Counted from the stretch's first letter, positions 8,964-17,221 are shown. The stretch is DNA of 64,000 bases from Candidatus Planktophila dulcis (GCF_002288225.1 NZ_CP016777.1:496001-560000), one strand, 5' to 3'. The notes: generated by a model not told the origin, from the sequence alone. Numbers and translations are program-made.

Positions 8964-10048
8964 TAATAGCTCCTACGGATTGCGGTCTCAGCCAGAGCCA
9001 AGAGAAATGGACGTGCGCTTTCATTGATCGCTGCAGAGTTTGCTGCAGCTACTGATTCTTCGCCTAAGCGGTCAATCAATTTTTCAACATCGGCGATAGC
9101 GCCGGTCTCAACGATGAGTGTGCGAAGAGATTCAATCTTTTCAGGGGAGAGATCAGGCTTTCCAAGATGTGCTGAAAGTTCTGCGCGAGCACCACTCGAT
9201 GCCTTCTCCATGGTCATCGCCATGAGGACTGTGCGCTTTCCTTCACGAAGATCATCACCTGCTGGCTTTCCTGTCTCCTTTGGATCTCCAAAGATTCCGA
9301 GCATGTCATCGCGCAATTGGAAGGCTTCACCCAGAGGAAGACCGTATGCAGATAAGACATTGAGAAGTTCTGAATGTTCGGTCGCCGATGGACGCGCAAT
9401 GGCAGCGCCTAAATGCAGTGGACGTTCAATCGTGTATTTACCTGACTTGTAGCGAGCGATGCGAAGTGATCGCTCAACGCTATGTTCGCGCTCTCCAGCT
9501 TCGCGCACATCAAGGTATTGACCTGCCATCAATTCAATGCGCATCTCATCATGAATGCGAAGGGCGGCCGTCAGTGATTCATGGGAGAGACCTGAGTTAT
9601 GCAACATGTGATCTGACCAGACAAGAGCTAAGTCACCGAGTAATACAGCTGCAGCTTCTCCAAATTTATCTGCAAGACCCGCCAGTGATCCTTGGCGGTG
9701 AAGATTTTCAAAGTGGCGATGGATGGCTGGCTTTCCACGACGTGTATCAGATCCATCCATTAAGTCATCGTGAATCAGTGCGCATGCCTGCAAGAGTTCA
9801 AGGCTGGCCATCGCGCGAATATCGGTGCGAGAGGGAGTTGATCCTGCAGCGAGGAATCCTGCATAGGCAAAGAGTGGGCGAAGTCGCTTGCCACCTTCGA
9901 GAAGATAATCTTCAAGGGCATCACAGACAGGGATTAATTCAGATGCGATGCTGGTGAGATAGTCACGTTGTTCGGCGAGATAGTGAGTTAACTCGCCCTT
10001 CACCGCATCGCGCACCTCAGATGCGCTCTTCATGACCTCTTTATCCAC
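8963..10048 (-). CDS. crtE: Geranylgeranyl diphosphate synthase
   Basis: Trans-prenyltransferase that extends farnesyl or shorter allylic diphosphates with isopentenyl diphosphate, feeding crtB. The 361 residues carry the first aspartate-rich motif DDLMD at 94-98 and the second at RDDMLGIFGD 246-255, with the KRLRP diphosphate-binding block near 54-58. Start GTG 10048 is preferred because TATCGT lies 6 nt upstream; ATG 10033 is an alternative with GAGG only 2 nt away. In Mycobacterium the positional equivalent idsA2 also neighbours a metF-like gene, so the crt genes seem to have grown around an old prenyl synthase locus. Confidence 0.95.
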   Translation of the reverse strand: MDKEVMKSASEVRDAVKGELTHYLAEQRDYLTSIASELIPVCDALEDYLLEGGKRLRPLFAYAGFLAAGSTPSRTDIRAMASLELLQACALIHDDLMDGSDTRRGKPAIHRHFENLHRQGSLAGLADKFGEAAAVLLGDLALVWSDHMLHNSGLSHESLTAALRIHDEMRIELMAGQYLDVREAGEREHSVERSLRIARYKSGKYTIERPLHLGAAIARPSATEHSELLNVLSAYGLPLGEAFQLRDDMLGIFGDPKETGKPAGDDLREGKRTVLMAMTMEKASSGARAELSAHLGKPDLSPEKIESLRTLIVETGAIADVEKLIDRLGEESVAAANSAAINESARPFLLALAETAIRRSY

Positions 10049-10054
10049 GGCGCA

Positions 10055-10064
10055 ACGATATCCT
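10055..10064. promoter_or_regulatory. Divergent leaderless promoter of crtE and metF
   Basis: TATCGT on the minus strand (10060-10055) is followed by 6 nt and GTG 10048 of crtE. TATCCT on the plus strand (10059-10064) is followed by 6 nt and GTG 10071 of metF. The two -10 boxes overlap by 2 bp at a GATATC palindrome and the two start codons are 23 bp apart. Confidence 0.6.
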
Positions 10065-10070
10065 GACGCC

Positions 10071-10940
10071 GTGGAGATGCGCAGTGTGAAGAGTGGATTG
10101 ACCTACTCATTTGAATTCTTCCCACCAAAAGATACTGAAGGCGAAGAACGCCTCTGGGCTGCGATGTCACAGCTTGAATCCATCGCCCCTGATTTCATCT
10201 CTGTGACCTATGGCGCAGGTGGATCAACGAGAGATCGCACAATCCGAATCACCTCTGAAATTACTGCTCGAATTCACGTTCCCACAGTTGCTCACTTAAC
10301 CTGCGTTGGCTCAACTCGCACAGAGTTAATTGAGATTCTTGGTAAATATCGCAGCGCTGGAATTAAAAGTATTTTGGCTCTTCGCGGAGATCCCACTGGT
10401 GGACCACGAGCACCATGGACGCCCACCGAAGGTGGATTGAGCCACGCAGATGAATTGGTAACACTTGCTGCAGAGTTCGGTGGATTCACCATCGGCGTTG
10501 CAGCATTTCCTGACGGACATCCTTCATCCAACGGTGATATCGATAAGGATGTTCAGGTGTTGCTTGAGAAAGAAAAGCGCGGTGCAACATTTGCCACAAC
10601 ACAATTCTTCTTTGATGTAACGAAGTGGAAGACGCTCGTTGATAAGTTAGCGGCAAAAGGTTCAACCCTGCCGATTATTCCCGGCATTTTGCCTGTGACC
10701 AATGTGAAGCAACTCAATCGCATGGCAGAGCTCAGTGGAGTTCCCATTCCTGCACACATCTCGGAAAGCTTTTCTAAGATTGAAGATAATGCCGATGATG
10801 TTCGCAAACTTGGCGTGGAGATTGCAACCAAGCTCTGCCAAGACTTACTCGAAGCTGGAGCTCCGGGCCTTCACTTCTACACAATGAATACTTCATCTGC
10901 AACGCGCGAGATTTATTCTCAGATAAAAGATGAGCGATGA
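10071..10940 (+). CDS. metF: 5,10-methylenetetrahydrofolate reductase
   Basis: FAD-linked reductase supplying 5-methyltetrahydrofolate for methionine synthesis. The (beta/alpha)8 protein begins with SFEFFPPK, the family signature carrying the catalytic glutamate, and shows FISVTYGAGGSTRD near residues 43-56, LTCVG near 77-81 and ALRGDP near 103-108, the blocks lining the flavin and folate sites. GTG 10071 is chosen because a TATCCT box sits 6 nt upstream; ATG 10077 or GTG 10086 are possible. About 289 residues, close to E. coli MetF. It is divergent from crtE and overlaps the next gene by 4 bp. Confidence 0.94.
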   Translation: MEMRSVKSGLTYSFEFFPPKDTEGEERLWAAMSQLESIAPDFISVTYGAGGSTRDRTIRITSEITARIHVPTVAHLTCVGSTRTELIEILGKYRSAGIKSILALRGDPTGGPRAPWTPTEGGLSHADELVTLAAEFGGFTIGVAAFPDGHPSSNGDIDKDVQVLLEKEKRGATFATTQFFFDVTKWKTLVDKLAAKGSTLPIIPGILPVTNVKQLNRMAELSGVPIPAHISESFSKIEDNADDVRKLGVEIATKLCQDLLEAGAPGLHFYTMNTSSATREIYSQIKDER

Positions 10941-11554
10941 AAGAGCAGGAATTTAAAGAACGCTGGAGCACCTTGCATGGAGGCGCTGATACTGAAGGCG
11001 TAGTGGGTCGTTGGCTCTCAATCTCTTATCAAGCAGCTCGCGTCTGTGTGGCCCTTCGCATCTCACCGAATGTTTTAACACTCCTTGGTCTGGGTACCGC
11101 CATCGCTATGGCACTTTCTACCTATGCAGGGATTGCCCTGCTACTACTTGTGATCTCACTCTTCTTCGATGGCATTGATGGAAGTGTTGCAATTCTGCGT
11201 GGCACAGAGAGCAAATGGGGCGAGGTCCTTGATTCACTTGCCGATCGCATCTCTGAAGCGTTCTGGCTCTATATGGGCTGGCGTTTAGGTATTCCTGCCT
11301 GGGTTGTCATCACGATGTGGACCATTGCTTCCACTCAGGAATATGCACGAGCACGACTTGCATCTCTTGGCCACCGTGAAATCGGTGTTGTCACACCCAC
11401 TGAACGACCAGTGCGCGCAATCTTTATGGCTTTTGCACTGCTCTTCTATATCTTTGATATTCCAGGAACGCTCATTCTTTCTTACGCATTCCTGGCACTT
11501 CTTACCTTTAGCTTCCTAAAGGTTATGAAGGTTGCTTCTCAAGTATTGCGTTAG
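10937..11554 (+). CDS. CDP-alcohol phosphatidyltransferase family protein
   Basis: Membrane enzyme of 205 residues that should transfer a phosphatidyl group from a CDP-lipid, usually CDP-diacylglycerol, to an alcohol. The metal-binding motif is at residues 78-103, with Asp78, Asp81, Gly82, Gly95, Asp99 and Asp103 as in D-G-x2-A-R-x8-G-x3-D-x3-D, but the usual arginine is replaced by isoleucine (DGSVAI). Several hydrophobic helices follow. It overlaps metF by 4 bp (ATGA). The acceptor (glycerol phosphate, inositol phosphate or other) is not readable. Its 3' end overlaps convergent crtD-like by 32 bp. Confidence 0.87.
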   Translation: MKEQEFKERWSTLHGGADTEGVVGRWLSISYQAARVCVALRISPNVLTLLGLGTAIAMALSTYAGIALLLLVISLFFDGIDGSVAILRGTESKWGEVLDSLADRISEAFWLYMGWRLGIPAWVVITMWTIASTQEYARARLASLGHREIGVVTPTERPVRAIFMAFALLFYIFDIPGTLILSYAFLALLTFSFLKVMKVASQVLR

Positions 11555-13043
11555 CAACCATCTCAGCGCTTAATCCCACAAGTGGCAATCCACCACCAGG
11601 ATGAGCAGATCCACCTACTAAATACAGACCCTTAATCGGTGAGCGATTCTTTGCTCGAGCAAATGCAGAGCGTGCGCCATTACTGGATGTTCCATAGATA
11701 GAACCCCCTGGTGCATTGACGCTGGTCTGCAGATCCAGGGGAGTGCGAATCTCCAGGACTTCTAAGCGATCGCGAATAGGTATTCCTGATGCTTCAATCT
11801 GATCAATGATGGTATTTGCATAACGACGAGCAAAGACTTCATCGCTCCAATCAAATCCATCACCTGTTTTACTATGTCGCGGAGCGTTAACGAGAACAAA
11901 CCAGGCTTCATGGCCCACATCTTTGACCATCAGTGGATCACGCGGTGCGCAGATATAGATTGTTGGTCTTTCCACAGGAGTCTTTGTGGTGAAGATGGAT
12001 TCAAATTCATGATCGTAATTTTCAGGGAACAAGATGGTGTGGTGCTCAAGGGGCGCAGCATCTGATGGCTTAAGCCCTAACAGAAGAGAGAAGCCGGCAA
12101 GGGAAGGCTCTTGCTTTGCCAATTGCTTGCGGATCTTGACGACTTTATTTGTGGGAGCAAGTAACTTCTCATAGACAAATTGCGCATCAGCATTGGCAAC
12201 GACGCGATCAAAGCTCTCCCTATTTCCATTCACAACTACTCCTGTGACCTTGCCGCCACTTAAGGTAATTTCTTCAACGTATGAGTTAAGGCGAATGTCC
12301 ACACCTAACTTCTCACAGCGCTCGGTGATCTTCTCAGACAAAGTTCCAACACCGCCCTTGATATGCCAGGCACCGAAGGCTTCTTCAACAAAGGCGATAG
12401 TGGAGAGAACTGCCGGTGCTACGCGCGGATCTGAACCACTATAGGTTGCATAGCGATCCATAATCTTTGCCAAATAGGGGTTGGTAATTCCAAGTCCTCG
12501 TAAGGATTTCCACGGTGAAATTGTCTTGAGATCTTTAAGCAACCTCGGGCGCTTGAGTAGTGAGAGTGGAGATTTCAACTCTGATTCAATAAACGGTGTT
12601 CGAGATACATCCCACATCGCCTCTGCCTGCACCATCACCTGATCCCATTCGCTTGCAGCTTCTAGGCCCAGTGATTGCTCAATCGATGCAAGTGTTTTCT
12701 TGCGAGATAAGTTGGCAAACTTCACAGACTTTCCATCATGGAAGCGGTAATCAAAGGATGGGTTTACTTCCTCAATTTCAAGAATGCGTCCCATGACATC
12801 GCCTGTGCGCTGAAAGAAATCTCGATAGACAGCCGGAAGTGTCAGAAGAGAAGGACCAGTGTCGAATGCGTAGCGACCAATCCATTCAGTGCGGCACTTA
12901 CCGCCGGTGCGGTTGGATGCTTCAAAGATCGTGACCTTGTGGCCAGCTTTTGCTAAGCGCGCAGCAGTGCAGAGGCCACCAATACCTGCACCGATAACTG
13001 CAATATCTTCAGGGTTCTTCACTCGCCCCACATGGCCGGTCAT
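11523..13043 (-). CDS. Second CrtI-type carotenoid desaturase, CrtD-like
   Basis: FAD-dependent amine-oxidase-fold enzyme of 506 residues, paralogous to crtI but clearly divergent. The N-terminal nucleotide fold IAVIGAGIGGLCTAA is near residues 14-28 and the C-terminal block GGSAHPGGGLPLVGLSAEMVA is the CrtI-family signature. Start ATG 13043 overlaps the preceding stop by 4 bp and has AAAGG 10 nt upstream; the longer frame from 13061 was not used. Because it shares an operon with a cruF-like hydratase and a glycosyltransferase, a CrtD-like 3,4-desaturation of a hydroxylated acyclic end is the best guess; CrtN/CrtO-like oxidation is possible. Confidence 0.82.
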   Translation of the reverse strand: MTGHVGRVKNPEDIAVIGAGIGGLCTAARLAKAGHKVTIFEASNRTGGKCRTEWIGRYAFDTGPSLLTLPAVYRDFFQRTGDVMGRILEIEEVNPSFDYRFHDGKSVKFANLSRKKTLASIEQSLGLEAASEWDQVMVQAEAMWDVSRTPFIESELKSPLSLLKRPRLLKDLKTISPWKSLRGLGITNPYLAKIMDRYATYSGSDPRVAPAVLSTIAFVEEAFGAWHIKGGVGTLSEKITERCEKLGVDIRLNSYVEEITLSGGKVTGVVVNGNRESFDRVVANADAQFVYEKLLAPTNKVVKIRKQLAKQEPSLAGFSLLLGLKPSDAAPLEHHTILFPENYDHEFESIFTTKTPVERPTIYICAPRDPLMVKDVGHEAWFVLVNAPRHSKTGDGFDWSDEVFARRYANTIIDQIEASGIPIRDRLEVLEIRTPLDLQTSVNAPGGSIYGTSSNGARSAFARAKNRSPIKGLYLVGGSAHPGGGLPLVGLSAEMVANAILEKQPS

Positions 13044-14113
13044 ACAGTGCGACCTTTCCATTGGATGCTGCCTCGTTTGCGCCAGGAATAAATAATCAAA
13101 TAAATCAGTAGCGCACTCGAGAGTGGATGTAAGAAAGCATAGAGCGGATTACCGCGAGAGCGAATCGCACTTATCTCACGAGAGAAAGCTATATAGAGAT
13201 AGATAAACCAACCGGTGAGATAACCATTGAGAATGAGTAGAACGGGAAGAATTCCTGTGAGGAAGAGAAATGTGATGGCGATGAGGGAGCCGAGTGGGCC
13301 ACCGAAAGCTTTCCAGAGAGATTTACCGTAGCCCTGTCTGATTTCATCAAAGGATCCATACATGCGAGTACTTGCAATACCTGAACCCTCAGTCACAACG
13401 CCCTTATATCCAGCTGCAATAAGTGAGCGTGCAAGTTCAATGTCATCAAGGATCTGATTACTCACCGTTGAAAAGCCACCGATGGCATCAAGTGCGCTCT
13501 TTCGCACCACAAAGAATTGGCCATTGGCAACGGCAGTGGAGCGACGCGGAAACTTCTCTGCAAGGCGAAGCACAATGGTGCTCATCCAGGACCAGTGCAG
13601 GAGAGGCTGAATTAACTTCTCTGGAAATGTCTGTGCAATCTGCCGTGGGTAGGGAGAGATGAAATCTAGCTTCAGCCTTTCAAGCTGAGTAATGGCGCGC
13701 ATGATTGCATTGGGTTCAAGGCGCACATCGGCATCTAAGGTGATGATGTAGTCAGAGGTGGCCACTTCAAAACCTGATTGCAGTGCAGAGACTTTGCCAA
13801 GCCAGCCAGTGCGTTGCGTGGGGGAGTCGATCACCGTAAAGCGAGGATCGCTTCCAATAACAGTATTGAGTAGCTCTGCCGTCTTATCTGTGGATCCATC
13901 GTTGATCGCAATGAACTTGAGGTTCTTAACGCCCATTTGCGTAGAGAGTGCTGAGATAAATTCGGGGACATTCTCTGCCTCATTGCGCATCGGAGCTAAG
14001 ACAGTGACAGCCTTTTTGACCTCTTCATCTCGTTGTGGAATACGGATGGTGAGAAAGTTAATGAGTGAGATGGCAAAGATGACGATGGAGAAGGAGAGAA
14101 GAATCTGAGCCAT
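13040..14113 (-). CDS. Family 2 glycosyltransferase, CruG-like
   Basis: Membrane-associated GT-A glycosyltransferase of 357 residues. One N-terminal membrane anchor (about 3-22) is followed by TVLAPMRNEAENV, the nucleotide-sugar strand, FIAINDGSTDKT, and the DxD-type metal site TLDADVRLEP near residues 125-134; the acceptor region includes NQILDDIELARSL. Two or three hydrophobic helices end the protein. Placement between cruF-like and crtD-like genes suggests it glycosylates a carotenoid hydroxyl, as CruG does for myxol-type carotenoids. Sugar and acceptor are inferred only. It starts 6 bp after the cruF stop. Confidence 0.85.
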   Translation of the reverse strand: MAQILLSFSIVIFAISLINFLTIRIPQRDEEVKKAVTVLAPMRNEAENVPEFISALSTQMGVKNLKFIAINDGSTDKTAELLNTVIGSDPRFTVIDSPTQRTGWLGKVSALQSGFEVATSDYIITLDADVRLEPNAIMRAITQLERLKLDFISPYPRQIAQTFPEKLIQPLLHWSWMSTIVLRLAEKFPRRSTAVANGQFFVVRKSALDAIGGFSTVSNQILDDIELARSLIAAGYKGVVTEGSGIASTRMYGSFDEIRQGYGKSLWKAFGGPLGSLIAITFLFLTGILPVLLILNGYLTGWFIYLYIAFSREISAIRSRGNPLYAFLHPLSSALLIYLIIYSWRKRGSIQWKGRTV

Positions 14114-14119
14114 TGCTAA

Positions 14120-14926
14120 TTAATCTTTGTTGCCAAGCCAGCTGGAGAAGAAGTATGGAATCAAGAGAGAACCCATAATCAACGTTCCAAAGAAGGCAAG
14201 CCCTGGACGATCGAAGAAGAAGAGATTGCCGATGAAACCTCCGAAGAGAGTCCAGAGCAAGAGTGCATCAACGGCGGCAAGGGATGCTGGATTCTTTCTG
14301 CGTTCGCGAGGAAGGACTTTGTTGAGTAATCCTGTGATGAGTAATCCTGCCAGGAGCCATCCAAATGGATTGGAGAGTGGAATATCTGGTGTGAAGGGAA
14401 CATGTGCACCCGTTACCTCCCACTTCCATCTGCCTGCTGCAACCATCTGTGGGTCAAGGAATAAATCCCATGCTGCAAGAAGTGCGCCTCCGTAGAGAAA
14501 TACCCAACTACCTGCAATGCGACGTGCGGCAATCAGTGCAGGGTGCACCATCATCACCCACGCAAAGGGAACTACGAGTGGCACACCAAAGAGTTGTGCG
14601 CCAAGGGAAGAGTCATATTCATAGACTCCAAATGGCCACCCTGTGTGAACGCCAAGGACTTCAATGCCAAGACCAAAGAGGGCGGTAATAGGTAGGTAAC
14701 GAGTTGAATACTTGGCACCATATGAGAGATGTCCATGGATCACCATGGCAAGAGCGCCTGCATAGATAGTTGCGATGGTGACAAGGCGCAGAGGTTCACC
14801 ATCAATGAGGGGATAAGAGATCTGAAGAGCGATTGTTAATCCAAGGAAGAAGAAGAGAAGATTTCTAGCTTTAGGGGAGATTCCACCACGGCGCCGGCGA
14901 CGCGGGTTGTAGTGGCGAATCGACAT
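14120..14926 (-). CDS. cruF: CruF-family carotenoid hydratase
   Basis: Integral membrane protein of 268 residues with about seven hydrophobic spans, belonging to the carotenoid biosynthesis family once called DUF422. Typical blocks are HTGWPFGVYEYDSSLG, FGVPLVVPFAWVMM and AWDLFLDPQMVAAGRWKW. Members add water to the 1,2 double bond of acyclic carotenoid ends (CruF in cyanobacteria, related hydratases in bacterioruberin makers). A basic N-terminal tail (RRRRRGG) precedes the first span. It lies between crtA-like and the glycosyltransferase gene with a 14-bp spacer upstream. Confidence 0.9.
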   Translation of the reverse strand: MSIRHYNPRRRRRGGISPKARNLLFFFLGLTIALQISYPLIDGEPLRLVTIATIYAGALAMVIHGHLSYGAKYSTRYLPITALFGLGIEVLGVHTGWPFGVYEYDSSLGAQLFGVPLVVPFAWVMMVHPALIAARRIAGSWVFLYGGALLAAWDLFLDPQMVAAGRWKWEVTGAHVPFTPDIPLSNPFGWLLAGLLITGLLNKVLPRERRKNPASLAAVDALLLWTLFGGFIGNLFFFDRPGLAFFGTLIMGSLLIPYFFSSWLGNKD

Positions 14927-14940
14927 GGGCTAAGTCTGCC

Positions 14941-15639
14941 TTACTTGTGGGGTTGGGTAGTAATTTCACCCCGAAGTTCAAGGACTTCAAAGCGTGCAAA
15001 GAGTTCTTCGCTATACCAACCGATTTCTTCAGTCTGCTTGATGGCAACTTGATGGGCCTGACCTTTATATGCAAAGTCGCGAAGCGCTGATGCTGATTTC
15101 CACAGGGAGAAAGTTCCCTGCAATCCGATAGGTGCTTCACCAATTCCAATAGCTGCAATCAAACCTGGATTGCTATGGAGGTCGATGACTACGGGAGGGA
15201 CAGACTTCCAGAAAATGAAGTTCTTATTCCATTTAATGCGGGCACGAGTAATGGCTGCAATCTGCACATCCGCACTTGATGCAGGTGTGATGAAATCAAA
15301 AGGATTCTTCTTTGCCCACAGACCATGAGATGACAGAGGAGATAGCACTGCGCGAAATTCAGATGTTGATCTCTTTCTCCAGTTGGAGATGATGGAGGAT
15401 TGATCGAAGGCTTGAAGACGTTTCTTATCGATAACAACAACCATGCCCCAGCGGGTAAGCACCGCATCACTGGGCGTGAAGGTCTGGCCAGAGCCTGTTC
15501 CTAGAAGCTTGGAAAATGAAATCCCGGTGAACTTACGACTGCGCATACGGTCAATTGCCATAGAGAGAAAGGCGAATAGAATAGTCTTGCGAGCAATAGT
15601 AAAGAAGTAAGCGACGGTGACCTTCTCGGCGCTCTCCAT
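14941..15639 (-). CDS. CrtA-like carotenoid monooxygenase (spheroidene monooxygenase family)
   Basis: A 232-residue protein matching the CrtA family, which introduces keto groups near the ends of acyclic carotenoids. Supporting blocks are TRARI near the middle, GIGEAPIGLQGTFSLW around 165-180 and the C-terminal AFAYKGQ-like and WYSEELFARFEVL segments. It heads the second leftward carotenoid operon, followed by cruF, the glycosyltransferase and crtD-like genes. TATCCT followed by 6 nt lies directly before the ATG, so the mRNA is probably leaderless. Substrate and carbon position are not known from sequence. Confidence 0.82.
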   Translation of the reverse strand: MESAEKVTVAYFFTIARKTILFAFLSMAIDRMRSRKFTGISFSKLLGTGSGQTFTPSDAVLTRWGMVVVIDKKRLQAFDQSSIISNWRKRSTSEFRAVLSPLSSHGLWAKKNPFDFITPASSADVQIAAITRARIKWNKNFIFWKSVPPVVIDLHSNPGLIAAIGIGEAPIGLQGTFSLWKSASALRDFAYKGQAHQVAIKQTEEIGWYSEELFARFEVLELRGEITTQPHK

Positions 15640-15645
15640 AGTTAA

Positions 15646-15651
15646 AGGATA
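15646..15651 (-). promoter_or_regulatory. -10 box of the crtA-cruF operon
   Basis: TATCCT on the minus strand, 6 nt before the crtA-like ATG at 15639, fits a leaderless transcript. The same bases overlap the AAAGGA ribosome site of the divergent aquaporin gene. Confidence 0.55.
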
Positions 15652-15654
15652 CCC

Positions 15655-16320
15655 ATGCTGCGCAAGAAGTTCCTCGGCGAATTTATCGGCACGGCAACCC
15701 TTGTGGCCACCGTTGTTGGCTCTGGCATTATGGCGACCAACCTCAGCGCAGATTTAGGCATCGATCTGCTCATCAACACAGTTGCAACAGTCTTTGTTCT
15801 CTACATCCTTATTACTCTTCTAGCCCCCATCAGCGGTGCCCACTTCAATCCGCTAGTCAGCGCAATCGCATACCTTCGTAAAGAGTTAACTGCAGCTCAC
15901 ACCATCTATTTCTTCATTGCTCAAATTCTTGGTGGCTCACTCGGAGCAATAATTGCCAACCTCATGTTCGAGCACCCTGCAATTGATCCTTCACAGAATG
16001 TAAGAGATGGTGCCAACCTCCTTCTTGGAGAAGTTGTTGCATCTGCTGGCCTTATCTTCATCATCTTTATAGCAATCAAGCAGGGGATAGATAAGAAGAT
16101 CCCACGCCTTGTTGCTGCCTGGATCGGCGCTGCCTACTTCTTCACATCCTCAACTTCATTTGCCAATCCCGCTGTAACAATCGCACGAAGCCTGACCGAT
16201 TCATTCTCAGGGATTAAGTTCTCATCAGTTCCAGCATTCATCGCCGCTCAGATCGTGGGCGCAGCTCTTGGATATGCAGGGTTTAAAGCACTCACCTCTA
16301 AATCAAAGTCAGGAAAGTAA
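15655..16320 (+). CDS. aqpS: MIP-family aquaglyceroporin, probably arsenite channel
   Basis: Six-span channel of 221 residues with the two half-helix motifs NPL (65-67) and NPA (171-173). The first motif deviates from NPA, which is common in glycerol and metalloid channels. AAAGGA lies 5 nt before the ATG. The arsC gene starts on the base after its stop, a pairing known from Sinorhizobium meliloti AqpS-ArsC, where arsenate is reduced and arsenite leaves through the channel. The role in arsenite efflux is inferred from the pairing; no arsR or acr3 was seen nearby. Confidence 0.88.
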   Translation: MLRKKFLGEFIGTATLVATVVGSGIMATNLSADLGIDLLINTVATVFVLYILITLLAPISGAHFNPLVSAIAYLRKELTAAHTIYFFIAQILGGSLGAIIANLMFEHPAIDPSQNVRDGANLLLGEVVASAGLIFIIFIAIKQGIDKKIPRLVAAWIGAAYFFTSSTSFANPAVTIARSLTDSFSGIKFSSVPAFIAAQIVGAALGYAGFKALTSKSKSGK

Positions 16321-16719
16321 ATGAGTAAGCCAAGCGTTCTCTTTGTCTGCGTTCACAATGCAGGTCGATCACAGATGGCAGCAGGCTTTATGCGCGAGCT
16401 CGGTCAAGGTCGCGTTGAAGTTCTCTCAGCAGGCTCTGCCCCCAAAGATTCCATTAACCCAATAGCAGTTGAAGCGATGGCTGAAGTAGGAATTGATATT
16501 GCAAATAACACCCCCAAGATTCTTACGCCAGAGGCTGTTCAAGCATCTGATGCAGTCGTGACTATGGGTTGCGGTGACGCTTGTCCGTACTACCCAGGAA
16601 AGCGTTATGAAGATTGGGTGCTTGATGATCCTGCAGGGCAAGGAATTGAATCAGTGCGCGTGATTCGCGATGAAATTAAAGCCCGCGTTGAGAAGTTACT
16701 TGCTGAACTGCTTACTTAA
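16321..16719 (+). CDS. arsC: Arsenate reductase, low-molecular-weight phosphatase type
   Basis: Cytoplasmic reductase of 132 residues turning arsenate into arsenite. The phosphatase loop CVHNAGRS gives Cys10 and Arg16, and the two resolving cysteines are at about 84 and 88 (MGCGDACPYYPG), as in the Staphylococcus aureus thioredoxin-coupled type. The catalytic aspartate is in VLDDPAGQ. Actinobacterial homologues may use mycothiol instead; which one applies is unclear. It begins at the base following the aquaporin stop codon and its end overlaps convergent ybaK by 4 bp. Confidence 0.95.
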   Translation: MSKPSVLFVCVHNAGRSQMAAGFMRELGQGRVEVLSAGSAPKDSINPIAVEAMAEVGIDIANNTPKILTPEAVQASDAVVTMGCGDACPYYPGKRYEDWVLDDPAGQGIESVRVIRDEIKARVEKLLAELLT

Positions 16720-17204
16720 TCTCCAACGACCATCGGTGTAGCACTTGTGCATGTGATGAGTTCTGCATAACTTGTTGGGTAAACCGCATGAGGATGACCT
16801 GATGCAGCCCAGACGATTTCGTAATCATTGAGCGCTTCATCGATCAATGTCATTTCTGGTGTTGAGATCCAACCGATGGGGGATACGCCACCGACTGAAT
16901 ATCCAGATACTTCCTTGACGTAGTTGGCATCTGCGCGGCCGAGTTCTGCGATGTTCAGGTTCTTTGCAACGAGCTCTGTATCAACTCTGTGGCGACCACT
17001 AGTAATGATGAGTAGCGGATTGCCGGATGGAAGTTTGAAGATCAGCGATGATGCAATCTGTCCGACTTCAATACCAAGGCCGTTGGCGGCATCGATGGCG
17101 GTGCGAGCTGTGTCGGCGAGGATATTGATTTGACCCTTAACGCCGAGAGAATCGGCCGCCTCTTTGAAACGTTTAACTGCCGCCTTTTCCAGAATTCCAT
17201 CCAT
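16716..17204 (-). CDS. ybaK: YbaK/EbsC-family aminoacyl-tRNA deacylase
   Basis: Single-domain editing protein of 162 residues from the YbaK/ProX family, which removes wrong amino acids from tRNA, classically Cys from tRNA-Pro. The conserved lysine sits in IASSLIFKLPSG near residue 56, and the glycine-rich SGYSVGGVSPIGW block near 99-111 forms the substrate loop. TAAAGT with 6 nt precedes the ATG, so the transcript is probably leaderless and divergent from the MFS gene. Specific tRNA target is not clear. Confidence 0.92.
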   Translation of the reverse strand: MDGILEKAAVKRFKEAADSLGVKGQINILADTARTAIDAANGLGIEVGQIASSLIFKLPSGNPLLIITSGRHRVDTELVAKNLNIAELGRADANYVKEVSGYSVGGVSPIGWISTPEMTLIDEALNDYEIVWAASGHPHAVYPTSYAELITCTSATPMVVGD

Positions 17205-17210
17205 GTGAGA

Positions 17211-17216
17211 ACTTTA
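17211..17216 (-). promoter_or_regulatory. -10 box of ybaK
   Basis: TAAAGT on the minus strand, then 6 nt, then ATG 17204. Fits a leaderless transcript. Confidence 0.5.
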
Positions 17217-17221
17217 TGAGA

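Noticed and set aside
9388-9957. A 189-codon open frame on the plus strand inside crtE
   Set aside because: It is antisense to a well-supported gene with catalytic motifs, has no family-like composition and no start signal.
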